The position numbers and the translations under genes were made by a program. Below the pieces are notes generated by a model that was given only the letters and a program-made list of their open reading frames with translations, was not told where the DNA came from and made no database searches. Shown in pieces: positions 12,303-23,466 of a DNA stretch of 43,909 nt. Positions within the stretch are counted from its first letter, which is position 1. Every line of letters begins with the position of its first letter. The DNA comes from Entrophospora sp. SA101 (lineage: Eukaryota; Glomeromycota; Glomeromycetes; Entrophosporales; Entrophosporaceae), in assembly GCA_958430865.1 (NCBI GenBank), contig CAUDNR010003391.1, positions 8,533-52,441 of the forward strand, read 5' to 3'.

Positions 12303-12960
12303 TAGTGTTATTGCTGCACAATTGGCAAAAGAGAGGGTTATAGTGTCACAGAATGAGTTGACTTTGATTTTTATATGAAATGGGTGGTGTGTTGGTCCTA
12401 ATGTTGGTGGTGGTATCCATTTTTTTGATTTTTGATTTTTTGAGGAGGGAAGGAAAAATTTAATAATAATATATATTATATATATATACATATAGCCACA
12501 ACATTGTGTTCGTGAAGAATGGACTAAAATAAATTATAAATTAGAAAAAGATTCGATAAAAGCCGTAAGTGGTAAATTAGGTATGTCAACTAATAATATA
12601 GTTCATAATAAAAGTAAACAACAAGTTGATACAATACCTCAATGTACCGCGTCAAGATTTTATTCATGTGGTTGGTGTGGATTTGGATGTAAATATGACG
12701 AGAAACAAAGCGCAATGATAACTTGGTTACTGGATGCAAAGAATCAAGGAGCAAAGCGCCTTGAAGATTGTGCATAAAGCTGTGGAGTAGAGGCAATTAT
12801 TATCAAAAAACGATATAAATTCAAGTTAAAGCAAAAAGAAATTGTTTTAGCTTGTGGAGCCATCCATACACTTGCTTTAATGTTAATAAGTGGATTGAAA
12901 GTAAAATATTGATAGAAATTTACATATTCAACCTACTGCTTGATACTCATTCTCGTTCAG
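12303..12960 (+). pseudogene. Long-chain fatty alcohol oxidase (GMC oxidoreductase) pseudogene
   Basis: At 12303 a GSVIAAQLAKE segment matches the FAD-binding fold start of this family, where the glycine-rich GSGxGGG loop normally precedes it; that loop is lost. From about 12500 the frame reads CVREEWTK, then GMSTNNIVHNK, then SCGWCGFGCKYDEKQ and ITWLLDAKNQGAKRLEDC, the Cys-rich signature of FAO-type GMC oxidases. An in-frame TAA follows at 12775, then CGVEAIIIKKRYKFK, KEIVLACGAIHTLALML (the family's conserved CGAIHTP region) and a second stop after SGLKVKY. The C-terminal catalytic domain is missing. Intact enzymes oxidise long-chain alcohols to aldehydes in peroxisomes or the ER. The copy is dead, with internal deletions and stops. 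Confidence 0.88.
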
Positions 12961-13719
12961 CCATGACTGCGGTAAATTTTTTTGGAAAAAATATACAGTT
13001 TCACGAAGTTGGTTGTGTTCTGATAAAGATCATTTCGGGAAGGGAGGAGATAAGTCAACATGGCATGTTTATGTTGATGTTAATGTTGATGAGATGTTGT
13101 ACTTTTGTTAAACTTGATTTTTAGGGAAGGAATTTTTTATTTTCGAGAGATGTTAATGTATTTTTACTTTTCTGCCTTCAATGACACCTGATAACCCTCC
13201 GTTTTTTCTCTTGTTAGTCTTTTAACTTGTACTTGATTTTCTTTGCTATCTTCTTCATGCTGAAACCAATTATAAGAAAAAATCAATGTATATCCTTTTT
13301 TTTTGTCATGAAGACAAAAAATGCATTATTATCTTTATCTATTATACCAAGATAAAATCGTTATATTTTAAGAACTATTGACTTTTTAATCAATTAATGA
13401 AGAGATCTTAGCAAACAATAATAATGAACACTATTACTTTTTCGATTAATAAAACTATCTATCACTTTTTCGATTAAGCTTGTTTACTATCTCCCAGCAT
13501 TATTGATTTAATAATGTTAATCAACAAATCAAACGTCTTGAGAAAAAAATCAAATAAGTTTGCGTATGAACAGGGTGAAGAGGACAATAATAATCAAGTG
13601 GATCTTTTATAATGATAATAATAATAATGGATCTTGCTCCATAACAGACTGAAAATTTAAGCCCAATTTATATGTCCTATATTAACATATAAATTAATAC
13701 TGTCTATAACGTTCTCCCT
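12961..13719. other. Intergenic region downstream of the oxidase relic
   Basis: A weak match (NLHIQPTA-like) just after 12900 may be the last trace of the oxidase. The remainder is AT-rich with TAA/ATA runs and no gene signal. Confidence 0.5.
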
Positions 13720-13720
13720 A

Positions 13721-13860
13721 CATATGTAAACTCGATAAGTCGGCCAAAATTTTCACCATTTTCTTAATATTTAAGTAATTTAATTCGATAAGTCGGTTTA
13801 CTCGATAAGACGGTCATATAAGCTCGCCCCCACATGACCGACTTATCGAGTTTACATATG
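13721..13860. mobile_element. 140-bp MITE, Tc1/mariner-pogo type (TA duplication)
   Basis: CATATGTAAACTCGATAAGT (then CGG) at 13721-13743 is matched exactly in reverse complement at 13838-13860, a 23-bp inverted repeat. Each end is flanked by TA (13719-13720 and 13861-13862), the target duplication of Tc1/mariner/pogo elements. The interior holds two further TCGATAAGWCGG copies in direct orientation, so the motif occurs repeatedly and could be subterminal transposase-binding sites. It has no coding capacity. Confidence 0.88.
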
Positions 13861-13862
13861 TA

Positions 13863-16225
13863 TAAACAATCATTTTTCCTAATACTAAGTCAAATAGTTC
13901 GTTATGGAGAGAATGAACTATGTGATAGTAACAAGTTTACAAATGAGGAAGCAAAAGCGAGGCATTGAGATTTTCGTTTGTGCTTCTGAATTCTGCAGAA
14001 GGTATACACTCGAAAACTCGATTAATAGTGCAAGAGATCGAATGCTGTGCCAAGTTCCAAATTTTCAAATTGATGATATTCTTTGGTGTCGCAATATTAT
14101 AAAAATACACGACTCAATCGTTTATTATTGTATATTAACCTATTCAGCCAATCGTATTATTATTACGGATTTCCCCAACATGCTATACCGACAAGATACA
14201 TTATATCAGTTTAGCATAATATTTCTTTATTTTCCTGCCATAACCATGTTAAAAACATTGTAATTTTTGGTTTTTCTTATCCAGTGATTTTTTGATGAGA
14301 GTACATAATAATAACGATAATAATAATGATGATGATAATAATTAGACATCCGAGGACCATACATGTAAAATCCTATCATGTTAATCATTTATTTATTAAA
14401 TTTATAATTAATTCGTGCGTGACTGTGGAAGAAAAGTAAGCAGATTTTCATAGATCACAAGTTTATTATATATATATATATATATAAGAACTGGTAAATG
14501 CAATGAGCGCAATTGTCTCGTACAGATGCAGTAGAAAATATTAACAATGAGAACGAAATAGAGGCAATGATGAAGGTGATGCTGAATAATTTTTTAATTC
14601 TTTTTTTCATTTCTATTTAGCAACCAATAAAGACATTGGTTTTTAAAAATAAAATACCATCTTCCGCAATACTTATTTTTTTTGCAATTAAAATAAAATT
14701 ACGTAGATCGATTTCAAATAAAAGTTTTTTTTCTACTAGCTCACTCACTCACTCATAAATTATTAAGAAATAAACACTTACGGATTTTGGAAGGAGATCA
14801 TTACATGGCAAATAATAAATTTCTTCGCGTTAATTAATAATTAATTAATTAGACATATGTGAAATTCTGTCATTTCTAATACGTGTTAATTATTTACTTA
14901 AATTTTAAATTAATTCATTGTTGTGGAAAAAAAAAGTGAACAGGTTTTCACAGATCACAATCTTATAAAAAATCACCTATATAAATGAACTATGCTCTCT
15001 CCTACCTCGCCTCTTCTTTGCAAGTTATAGAGAATTAAACCTTGTCGCACGGCTCTAATATGCCAGAATAAGAAAAACAAAATTACGAGTTTTGACAAGA
15101 AATAGCGACACGGAAAGTATTCAAAAATTACTGTTACTATTAATTATTATTATACGAAAGTCAAAACAAAATTTTTTTTTTTGATAACAATAATTTAAGC
15201 AGGAAAAGAAATGTGCACCATTAAACTCCTTTACCTATAAAAAATATTGAAGTTTTGTTTTCATTGGAGATTTCTTTCTATCTGGAAAATATCAGAAAAA
15301 CTGCATTTTACGTAATGGTAATATGGTTGGCTCGGTCTAAAGACCTCCAATTGCTGCGCCACGCGCTCGAATTTCAAAAATTGCGATTTCATGATTTCGT
15401 TCAAAAATGCGATTAATTAAAAAAATTATTTTCTTCCTGCCAAATTTAGATATGATTGTTGATGATTGATCTAAATTTAGTAATGATGATCTAAAGCTAG
15501 TCTAAACTTAGCAATGATCCTAACGCAAAGCACATTAAAAAAAGAATAGAACTCTACAACAAAATAATTGAGATCTCTCTATTACATTAAAATTAAAGGC
15601 CTATTCTATCAAATAATAGAGCTATTTTTTTAAAAAAGTAAGACAGAAAATGACTTATATATTTTTAAAATTCGCACAAAATTTTAGACCAAGCCAACTA
15701 CACGGATAGTTTGAAATTTTCCAAAAATCCGTTAAATCGAGATAACTGCTATATCGAGAAGGTTTTTGTTAAGGTTTATTATAGAACCGCCTTTTATCCG
15801 TAAAACCGAGATATTTAATTAGTAATAGTAGTATTTTTAGCCTCATTTCTAAACACCTATTATATTTTCTTGTCTTTTCCCTAATCTACTCACCATATCA
15901 TTAAATGAAACAAAAAGAGGGTCTCACCAATTTATTAAGTTAAATGCATACGGGCTGAAAATTGGAGTTTGATGGTAATATATAATAAGAAATTTTACTA
16001 CATGTTGCAGATCTACCCTGTTGTATCACAATTTATATATATCACAAAAATGAAAATTAATGACCAATTTCCGCCAAAATTGTAAGCAAAATATAAACAC
16101 AATATAAAAGTCATTCCCTTTTTAATCAGTCCCATAACCCCTAATCATTCAAATATGGACGGGCCGATTAATAATCATTAATATTAAAATATAAAATATT
16201 AGCAAAAAAATGTATATACAAAAAA
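13863..16225. other. Long gene-poor region with MITE-like remnants
   Basis: A 119-codon plus-strand open frame at 13904-14263 has no recognisable domain, intron logic or conserved motif and I do not accept it as a gene. A (TA)n tract lies at about 14467-14486. Around 15715-15815 there are several AAATCGAGATA / CCGTAAAACCGAGATA blocks that resemble pogo/Tigger terminal sequences. The last 200 bases are the likely promoter of the NT-C2 gene. Confidence 0.5.
15326..15698. mobile_element. Possible MITE bounded by 16-bp inverted repeats
   Basis: GTTGGCTCGGTCTAAA (15326-15341) is inverted at 15683-15698 (TTTAGACCAAGCCAAC) with one mismatch. The 373-bp interval is non-coding and contains GATCTAAA/TTTAG-type internal repeats. 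No clear target duplication is visible, so the call is tentative. Confidence 0.5.
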
Positions 16226-17510
16226 ATGCCTTTACCATTATTATTTATTCCAAAAAATCGCAAAGCAAATTTTGATATTGAAATAACAATAGAAGAACTT
16301 TTAAACGTTCCTTCAATAACAGGACTTTATTATGTAAAATGGAAATTCAAGCATAGAGGAGTAAATGCAAATAGTAAGACTAATAGGTAATAATAATAAT
16401 AGGTAATAATAATAATAGGTGATGATAATGATGATAATATAATAATTTTTTCATTATTGCTATTATTATTTTAGGGCACCCGTTAAAGATCATTCAGTGC
16501 GCTGGCAGCATAAAATACAGGATTCAGTACAACTTGTTATAGGTAAAGATAATTTTTTATTACCTTGTGAGTTGCATCTATCAATAAAACAGGTGATTTG
16601 AGAAAAAATTTATAATTATGATTATAATTATAATTATGGTGGTTTTATTGCTGACTGATTTTAAATAATTAGGAATTAAATGGTGGCAAAGAAATTAGTA
16701 ATATTGGAAGATTAAAAATCAATCTTTCTGAATATGTTGGGTCCACCATAATAACTAGGCACTTTTTATTACGTGAAAGTAAGGTTAATTCTACATTAAA
16801 GGTAAATAAATATTTTAAAAATTTAATTATTTATTTATTTATTTATTTAAAAAGAATTTACTCATATTGTTATTATTATTATTTTAGTTATCAATTAATA
16901 TGAAGAAAACTTTTGGGGAACTTCAATATAAAGTGTACTTATTATTTATTATTTATTATCATTATTGTTATCATTATTTTCTTTTCCTAAGAGAATTTAT
17001 TTTATTTCAGACCTCCATTAAAGAAAACTCAAATATTTAATGGTATTGCTGGAATGATATCAGGTCATAATGAACAACAAGATGATGAAAGATCAAGTAA
17101 AACTTATTTATTTTGAAAATGATTTTATTCAAGTAATTTTATTTATTGCTTATAATATATTATTCAATTAAATATTAATAGAAGTTGGGTTAAATACAGC
17201 ACATTATATAACAAAATCTAAATCAACATCTTCACTGGTAAGTTCTTTAAATAGTTTTTTAAATCATTAATAATTAATAATTGAAATTAAATGATCAATT
17301 AAATTCTTTGGAACAATGCAGAGATCTGCTTATTATGCACAAGCAAATCACACAACGCCAATAACTTCATCACTTGCAACAAATCATTTTCTTCTTAATA
17401 TTGATAGTAAATCACCAATTGATGTTATTGAAGAGATATTTATGGGGAATGATCCTAACAATGAAGTTGATGTTAATGATCAACATAGTATCTCAGAACA
17501 TTCAACATAG
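16226..17510 (+). CDS. NT-C2 domain protein (EEIG1/FAM102-EHBP1 type N-terminal C2)
   Basis: Exons: 16226-16386, 16475-16592, 16673-16801, 16888-16934, 17011-17096, 17182-17237, 17322-17510; GT-AG introns with consistent phases, 261 residues. Residues 1 to about 150 match the NT-C2 fold: FDIEITIEELLNVPSITGLYYVKWKF, then PVKDHSVRW, CELHLSIKQE, IGRLKINLSEYVG, RHFLLRESKVNSTLKLSI and FGELQYKV. In EEIG1, EHBP1 and plant relatives this domain binds membranes or organelles and sits in membrane-traffic adaptors. The remaining 110 residues are Ser/Asn-rich and look disordered. The first in-frame ATG follows a poly-A leader; an ATG at 16210 is out of frame. The role (membrane tethering or organelle positioning) is inferred from the domain only. 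Confidence 0.87.
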
Positions 17511-17659
17511 TATTCTAATAATTAATTAGGGTCTATACATTTTATAATTAGTATGATGAACAAATTATAAATATTCTATTGTATCAATATTTTTTATTTT
17601 TTATTCTATGTATTAATAATAGTTGTAATTTTATTAATTATATTTATATTGTCACCATA

Positions 17660-17819
17660 CATGTTAGCCAAAATTGTTTTTGCATTTGCCAAATATTTTG
17701 GCTTTTCCATATTCTCTATATTAATTATCATAATTAATTTCAGCCATTATGAAAAACTATTTTGGTATTTTGAATTTGGCAATGATCATTTACTAATAGA
17801 ATTAATTTTGGCTAACATG
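17660..17819. mobile_element. 160-bp MITE with TTAGCCAAAATT inverted ends
   Basis: CATACATGTTAGCCAAAATT (17656-17675) is matched exactly in reverse complement at 17804-17823. TA dinucleotides at 17658-17659 and 17820-17821 fit a Tc1/mariner-type target duplication, leaving 16-bp terminal repeats. Internal GCCAAAT/TTTGGC blocks give extra palindromes. It is non-coding and lies just past the 3' end of the NT-C2 gene. Confidence 0.78.
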
Positions 17820-17823
17820 TATG

Positions 17824-18770
17824 ATTGTTTTATTATAATAAAAAAATTGTATTATGGAGGTAAAAATGGCCAAAATTTTGTCTTGTTACACGGCCTTATC
17901 TCAAGTTCTAGTTGATAGATTTATAATCATTAAAAGAAACATATTTTATTTATGTTGTTGGATGGCATTGACTTTGATGAACATGTGGTTAGGTATTGTG
18001 TAAAGTCCCACAACATAGTGGGATGATAATCATTTATAATTACCCAGTGTCCTCTTAATCATAAAATAAATTTTTTTTAATGATATATTGGAAGAATATT
18101 GAGAATGAGTATTTGGAATGTTTAGAATTACAACATTTTAATATGTTGTGTATTAGCATTAGTATGTTGTGCTTTCCCTTCAGGATTGGTACATGCATGA
18201 GTTACAATTGTCATTATTTAAAATTCAACAATTTAGCTATATATACACAATACAATAACATGGCTTTGAACAATTTAACTATATATATACAATTAGCATG
18301 GTTTTGGAATTTTATATTTTATTACATAATAAAACGGTTAATTACACTTTAATATCAAACAATAATAATAATAACTTTTTTTTGAAAAATCCGGTTAAAA
18401 TGTTGTTGTTGTATTTAAACCGGGTTTAGACAAAATTCTGATTGATTCATTTGAATCTCACGCACGTGAATTTAAAATTCTCTCGGATTTCATTATCTAA
18501 AATATTCTATTTTTGTTTTTATTATATTCTGTTTTGAGAATCCTCTTTCACACAGCACACTTGAAAAGGTTTGATTGATTGTATATAAAATTTTAATCAA
18601 TCTAATTTATATTTGGGCAAAGCATTGCGTTACCAAAATTTTCCGTAAATTATGATAAACTTGCCAAAAATCTAGTTCTTTTACATGTTTAAAAAGGGTT
18701 TTATTAATATTTTTCTTTTTTTTTTTGAAAATAATATTTTCTTTTCACTTTGAGACAAAAGATCTAAAAT
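17824..18770. other. Spacer and promoter of the acyl-CoA ligase gene
   Basis: No gene is supported. A block at 17866-17882 (GGCCAAAATTTTGTC) echoes the neighbouring MITE end and also 13741. The last 250 bases contain T-rich tracts and a run of T followed by GAAAATA just upstream of the ATG at 18771. Confidence 0.5.
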
Positions 18771-21203
18771 ATGGGTATATTTAAATCCGAATTACCTGAT
18801 CTAATTATTCCAAATGTTGATCTTTATCATCATGTAATCAGCAATCCTAACTCAATTCCTGACAATAAACCAATCTACATTGATGGATTAACCAATAAAA
18901 GTATTACTTTTGGTGAATTTAAAAGTTTTACCAAAAAGTTTGCTAGTGGATTAAAATCAATTGGATTTAAACCTGGAGAAGTTCTGGCAATTGTTTCTCC
19001 AAATCACATACATTATCCCATTGCATCATTAGGAACAATTGCATTTGGTAATTAATTAACCAATAACTTGCTTAATAATTATGCACAAAAAAATTTCTTT
19101 TGGCAAAATAATTAATTTGTTTTTGAATTTTTTTTTCAGGTGGAGCTGTTACAACAGCCAATCCTAATTATACAGTTGATGAATTAACATATCAATTAAC
19201 CGATTCCAAAGCATCAATCATTGTTGCACATCCATCAACCTTACCCACTGTTTTAAAAGCTGCAAACAATGTAAAAATACCAACTTCCAAGATCTTTGTA
19301 TTTGATGAAAATGAAGATCTTGATCATGGCATTAGAACATTCATCAGTCTATTCAAGGATGATGATGATGATTCAGCAATTATTCATTATACAACTGAAG
19401 AGGAAGTCAAATCAACTGTTGCTTATTTGTGTTATAGCTCTGGCACAACTGGCAGACAAAAAGGTGTTGAGACCACACATTATAATATGGTTGCTAACAT
19501 TGAACAAGTTTATCATTTTGAGAAATTTACTCCTGATCTTGCATTCTTGGGAGTATTGGTAATACTAATACTAAAATAATAATTATGATTAATGATTCAA
19601 ATTTGATTATGATATTTTATTTTATTTTTTGCAGCCATTATACCATATATTTGCATTGCATTTTATTATTCACCAAGCACTTTATAGTGTAAGTTTATAA
19701 TGGATTTTTTTTTGAAAAATTTTTTTTTAAAAAGCTCTCATAAAATTCTTTTTATAATTATAATAGGGAGCATCAGCAATAATTTTATCAAAATTTGATA
19801 TAAATTCATTTTGTCATGCAATACAAGATCATAAAATAAATATTATATATGTAGTTCCACCAATTGTGCTTAAACTGGTTAAAGATCCAGCTGTTGACAA
19901 TTATGATTTAACAAGTTTGAAATTTTTATTCTGTGCTGCTGCTCCATTAAGTGAAGAGTTGAGTAATATGTTCAGCAACAAATTTGGTACACCTCTTAAG
20001 CAAGGTTATGGACTTACTGAAACTACACCAATCATTACAATGGATAGGACTGATGATATCACAATTGGTAATTAAAAAAATTTTTTTTTATTGTTGAAGG
20101 AAGGGCAGAAGGAAATAAATGAATAAATAGTATTTATTTTTTTTTTGAAAAAAAAAATTAGGATCATCTGGAATTCTTATAGCAAATATAGAAGCAAAAA
20201 TTATTGATGAAAGTGGAAAAGGTAATTAACAATGAATCATTATTTATCACTAAACAATTAATTGATTATTATATATTTATATTTGATAGAACTTGGGATT
20301 AACGAACAAGGTGAACTATATGTTCGTGGTCCAAACGTTATGAAGGTACCAATCATATTTATATTAGTATTGTTAATCGGAGGAGACAATGAAATTGGGC
20401 AATATACTACTATTCAAGATGAATGGTCTATCATTGCTGCAACTTCTACATCAGGAAATTCTTCCCGCCATAATATTGTGTTTGTAAGTTTTAATATGCA
20501 ATCAATTTATTTTAATCGATCCTTCACATGTCTACGAAAAAAAATAGGGTTATCTTAATAATAAACAGGCTACTAAAGAATGTATTGGTAAAGATGGATT
20601 TTTCCGTACCGGAGATGTTGCTTTTATTAATGAAAATGGTAGATTATTGTAATATCATAAAATGAAATATTCTTTTTCATTTTTAATTAACATATTTATT
20701 ATTATTATTATTATTGTAAAAGGGAAAATTTTTTTGGTCGACCGTATAAAAGAACTTATCAAATATAAGGTTTGCCATTTTTCTTTTTTCTTTTTTTGAA
20801 ATTTGATTAATCAATTCTTCCCATCACCATCACCTCAAAAAAATTTTTTTAGGGCTCTCAAGTTGCACCTGCGGAACTCGAATCAGTCCTACTTACAAAC
20901 CCCATCATTTCCGATGCAGCTGTAGTTGGTATATATTCAGAACAAGACGCGACAGAATTACCAGTCGCCTATGTTGTACTACAAAATCTTCCTCCTGAAG
21001 CTGCCAATGATCACCAACAAACCAAAAAACTAATTCAAGATCATGTAGCTGAAAAAGTTGCTCCTCATAAAAAATTACGTGGCGGTGTCTACATTATTGA
21101 TAAGATACCTAAAAGTCCTTCTGGAAAAATTTTGAGAAAAGATTTGAGAGGACGACTTAAGAGTGAATGGGTTCGTCCTGATGATCTTTTTAAATATAAA
21201 TAA
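18771..21203 (+). CDS. 4-coumarate-CoA-ligase-like acyl-CoA synthetase (AMP-binding family)
   Basis: Exons: 18771-19047, 19140-19558, 19635-19688, 19767-20067, 20162-20221, 20290-20345, 20548-20638, 20723-20769, 20853-21203; all GT-AG and in phase, 551 residues, a normal length for the family. The enzyme adenylates a carboxylic acid with ATP, then forms the CoA thioester. Visible motifs: AMP/P-loop [11 protein letters not shown] (192-202), GYGLTE (330-335), FFRTGD (407-412), the hinge [11 protein letters not shown], and [10 protein letters not shown] with the catalytic Lys near 527. The phosphate loop has Arg-Gln where LP is most common. The C-terminus KYK is not a canonical peroxisomal SKL, and there is no obvious targeting peptide. 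Exact substrate (phenylpropanoid, medium- or long-chain fatty acid) cannot be told; 4CL-like enzymes in fungi often act on fatty or aromatic acids. Confidence 0.95.
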
Positions 21204-22087
21204 TTTTTTTAATAATAAATTTGTCACGGGAATTTTATCTTCTCAAAGTCGCACACAGGGTGAGAAATCCTATTATAAAATTTTTAGGTTCTCATCACTA
21301 AAAATTTTCAAATTGACCCGGTGTCCTGGGCCTTATAGGCCACCACTGAACTTTCTGGTCAAAATGTAAAATTTACATTTTAAGATTACTTAAAATTGAT
21401 GTAAGTGTCCAATCTAAGATTACTTGCTTGAAGCCTCTTAATGACTGCTGAAACTCTACTAAACAATTAGTATGTAACCTGCATCTACTCTGCCAATTGC
21501 CAAAACCCCAAATGTGAAGCTCTGCCGAAACTCTATTATTGTGTAACATGTCAAAACCGCCGATGGAGTTTTGGCAAGCAACCATAGTCATATTAATTGA
21601 TTTGTTAACATATCAGCCGATTTGGTTTTTTGGCCTTTTTAAACCTTGTCTTATTTTGTGTCTTGATGTCAAACATGAGTATTTTTAATGTATAAACTGG
21701 TCAGTAGAATGATAATTAACCCTAAAAAATTTATTTGCTCTGCTAAAAAAACTATTTTACTATTCAACAGCCCGTCAAACCAATGAATGAGTTTTTGCTA
21801 GTATAAAGTATTCATAACGTTATGATCAAACAAAATCAGCGCATATGGGTATCGTCTTTCTAAAAACCATTTGGACATTGATGTCGATTTAGATATTGAT
21901 TTTTTTTTTCATATTTAAAAAAGTATCATATGAATAAGCTATACTTTTGAAAAAATTCATTTTTCCAATTCCTTTAAAAAAAATAGAAATTTATATACCT
22001 GTTTGTGAGAAGTTTTACTCATTGTATAAACTTTACAAAATGGCTTGTACTATATCAAAAAAAAGAATTAAAGCAGGAAGAAACTAA
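21204..22087. other. 3' flank and repeat-like intergenic sequence
   Basis: An 11-bp-arm hairpin AAAATTTTTAG...CTAAAAATTTT lies at 21277-21308, within the 3' flank of the ligase gene. The stretch 21390-21600 is richer in G+C than its surroundings and has imperfect internal palindromes around AAACTCTA and CCAAAAC; it looks like a dispersed repeat but has no clear ends. Confidence 0.5.
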
Positions 22088-22786
22088 ATGTTCAATACCC
22101 AATTGTCACGTGTTAGTTCTGATAGAAGTAAGTAAACAGAGTTGTTCATATAAACAATAACGCTATTTTTAATACTTTAGTAAGATTGCATTTCTTTAGT
22201 AGAAAAAAAATTAATCAAAACCAAAAAGTCACCAAGAATCCTGAATCAAAAGACCTAGTTAATACATCATCACTTTTGATTATTGATTCTCTTGCTTACA
22301 ATATTTCTGTTAATTCATCAAACACTGATATTTGTGATGTTGAATCAGGTAGTACACTCATGAATAGAGAAAAAGGCCAGTACCAACAGGAAACAAACAA
22401 AAAATATAGTATTTGGAGTAAACATATTATTATTTTACGTGGAAATTTATTTATTTAATCATCACCTCATTTATTTTTGGAACTAATTATTTTTGACCAT
22501 TAAAGTATTGACATGATGCTACAGATTGTATGAAAGGTGCTGAGGCTGCTATTAAAGCTGAACAAACAGCCAAGGTTGCACTGACCATTAGTGAAAAGAA
22601 TCAAGCTACTTTGGTTGAAATTAATAAACAAGTATTTTGTTTGGGCAAGACATTACAAGATTCATGGTGGCAGGTAATAAGCTTTAATAAAATAATAAAA
22701 GATTGATTGATTTATATTATTAAATATGATTACAATATTTTATTTAGATTCTCCTTAAAAACTGCTGCATACTCCATAATTCCTGA
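22088..22786 (+). CDS. Hypothetical multi-exon gene, possibly decayed
   Basis: Exons 22088-22127, 22181-22417 and 22525-22673 join in phase with strong donors (GTAAGT, GTAAAC, GTAATA), giving about 142 residues: a Ser/Asn-rich first half and an Ala/Lys-rich amphipathic helix (KGAEAAIKAEQTAKVALTI, EKNQATLVEINKQVF) that could form a coiled coil. The next exon begins at 22748, but in phase it stops after 12 codons at 22784-22786. A different frame there continues plausibly (TAAYSIIPEMCKAIDAEVEL, then QNPPQCQIIQM) to about 22900, so a frameshift or an unseen splice is likely. No family is recognised. It could belong to a multicopy or transposon-linked family. Confidence 0.45.
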
Positions 22787-22976
22787 AATGTGCAAAGCCA
22801 TTGATGCTGAAGTAGAATTGCAAAATCCACCCCAATGCCAAATTATACAGATGTACAATGGAAATATGTGCTTGAACATAAAATTATTCGTCAGGTTATG
22901 TAATCACATAGCTATCCACAAAAATACTTGCAATCACAACTTTGTTGGTGATATGAGACAGACTAAGCACATTTAG

Positions 22977-23466
22977 GAATTAATTTGGCAATTACAAATA
23001 TTTCTTTGCGGATTACTTATTATCATACACAATTGTTGATTTGAATCAGCTTGTATTCCAACTTGGAAATGAAATGCAAAAAAAAAAAAACAAACTGAAT
23101 TTAATTTTATTTGTAAGCGATAACTGTGCATGTTGGACATCTGATAAAAATCACATAATAATTTAGGTTTTTGTAATAAGGGATTATTCCCACCAGTCTC
23201 TCTTCACTTTTTTATAAGCCCTGCATAATTAATTAGAAAAGTATATACCACATAAATTTTTTTTATTGTAGATATACTTTTATCTATTTTCAATTTTTTA
23301 ATTTTTAGGAGAATCCTATTTGTTATGTTGGCGACAATTCATTAATTGATTGAAATAAATAAAAAAATAATAAATTTACAAATATTTATCTATTTTTAAA
23401 CAATTTTTATTATAAATAAAGTAGATAGATCATTAAATATTCAACAATAAGTTTAAATTTTTCATT
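22977..23466. other. Intergenic region between the hypothetical gene and the BRD8-like gene
   Basis: AT-rich with poly-A and poly-T tracts. It holds the presumed 3' ends of both converging genes; nothing else is seen. Confidence 0.5.

Noticed and set aside
13280..13310. ATATCCTTTTT resembling a second U12 donor
   Set aside because: It lies in DNA with no coding frame on either side and no branch site or AC acceptor placed sensibly, so the match is probably chance.
13904..14263. 119-codon plus-strand open frame
   Set aside because: No motif, no family resemblance and no supporting context; it lies among MITE remnants and its composition looks random.
21277..21308. Hairpin read as a bacterial-type terminator
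   Set aside because: The window is clearly eukaryotic; the AAAATTTTTAG inverted repeat is more likely part of a dispersed repeat.
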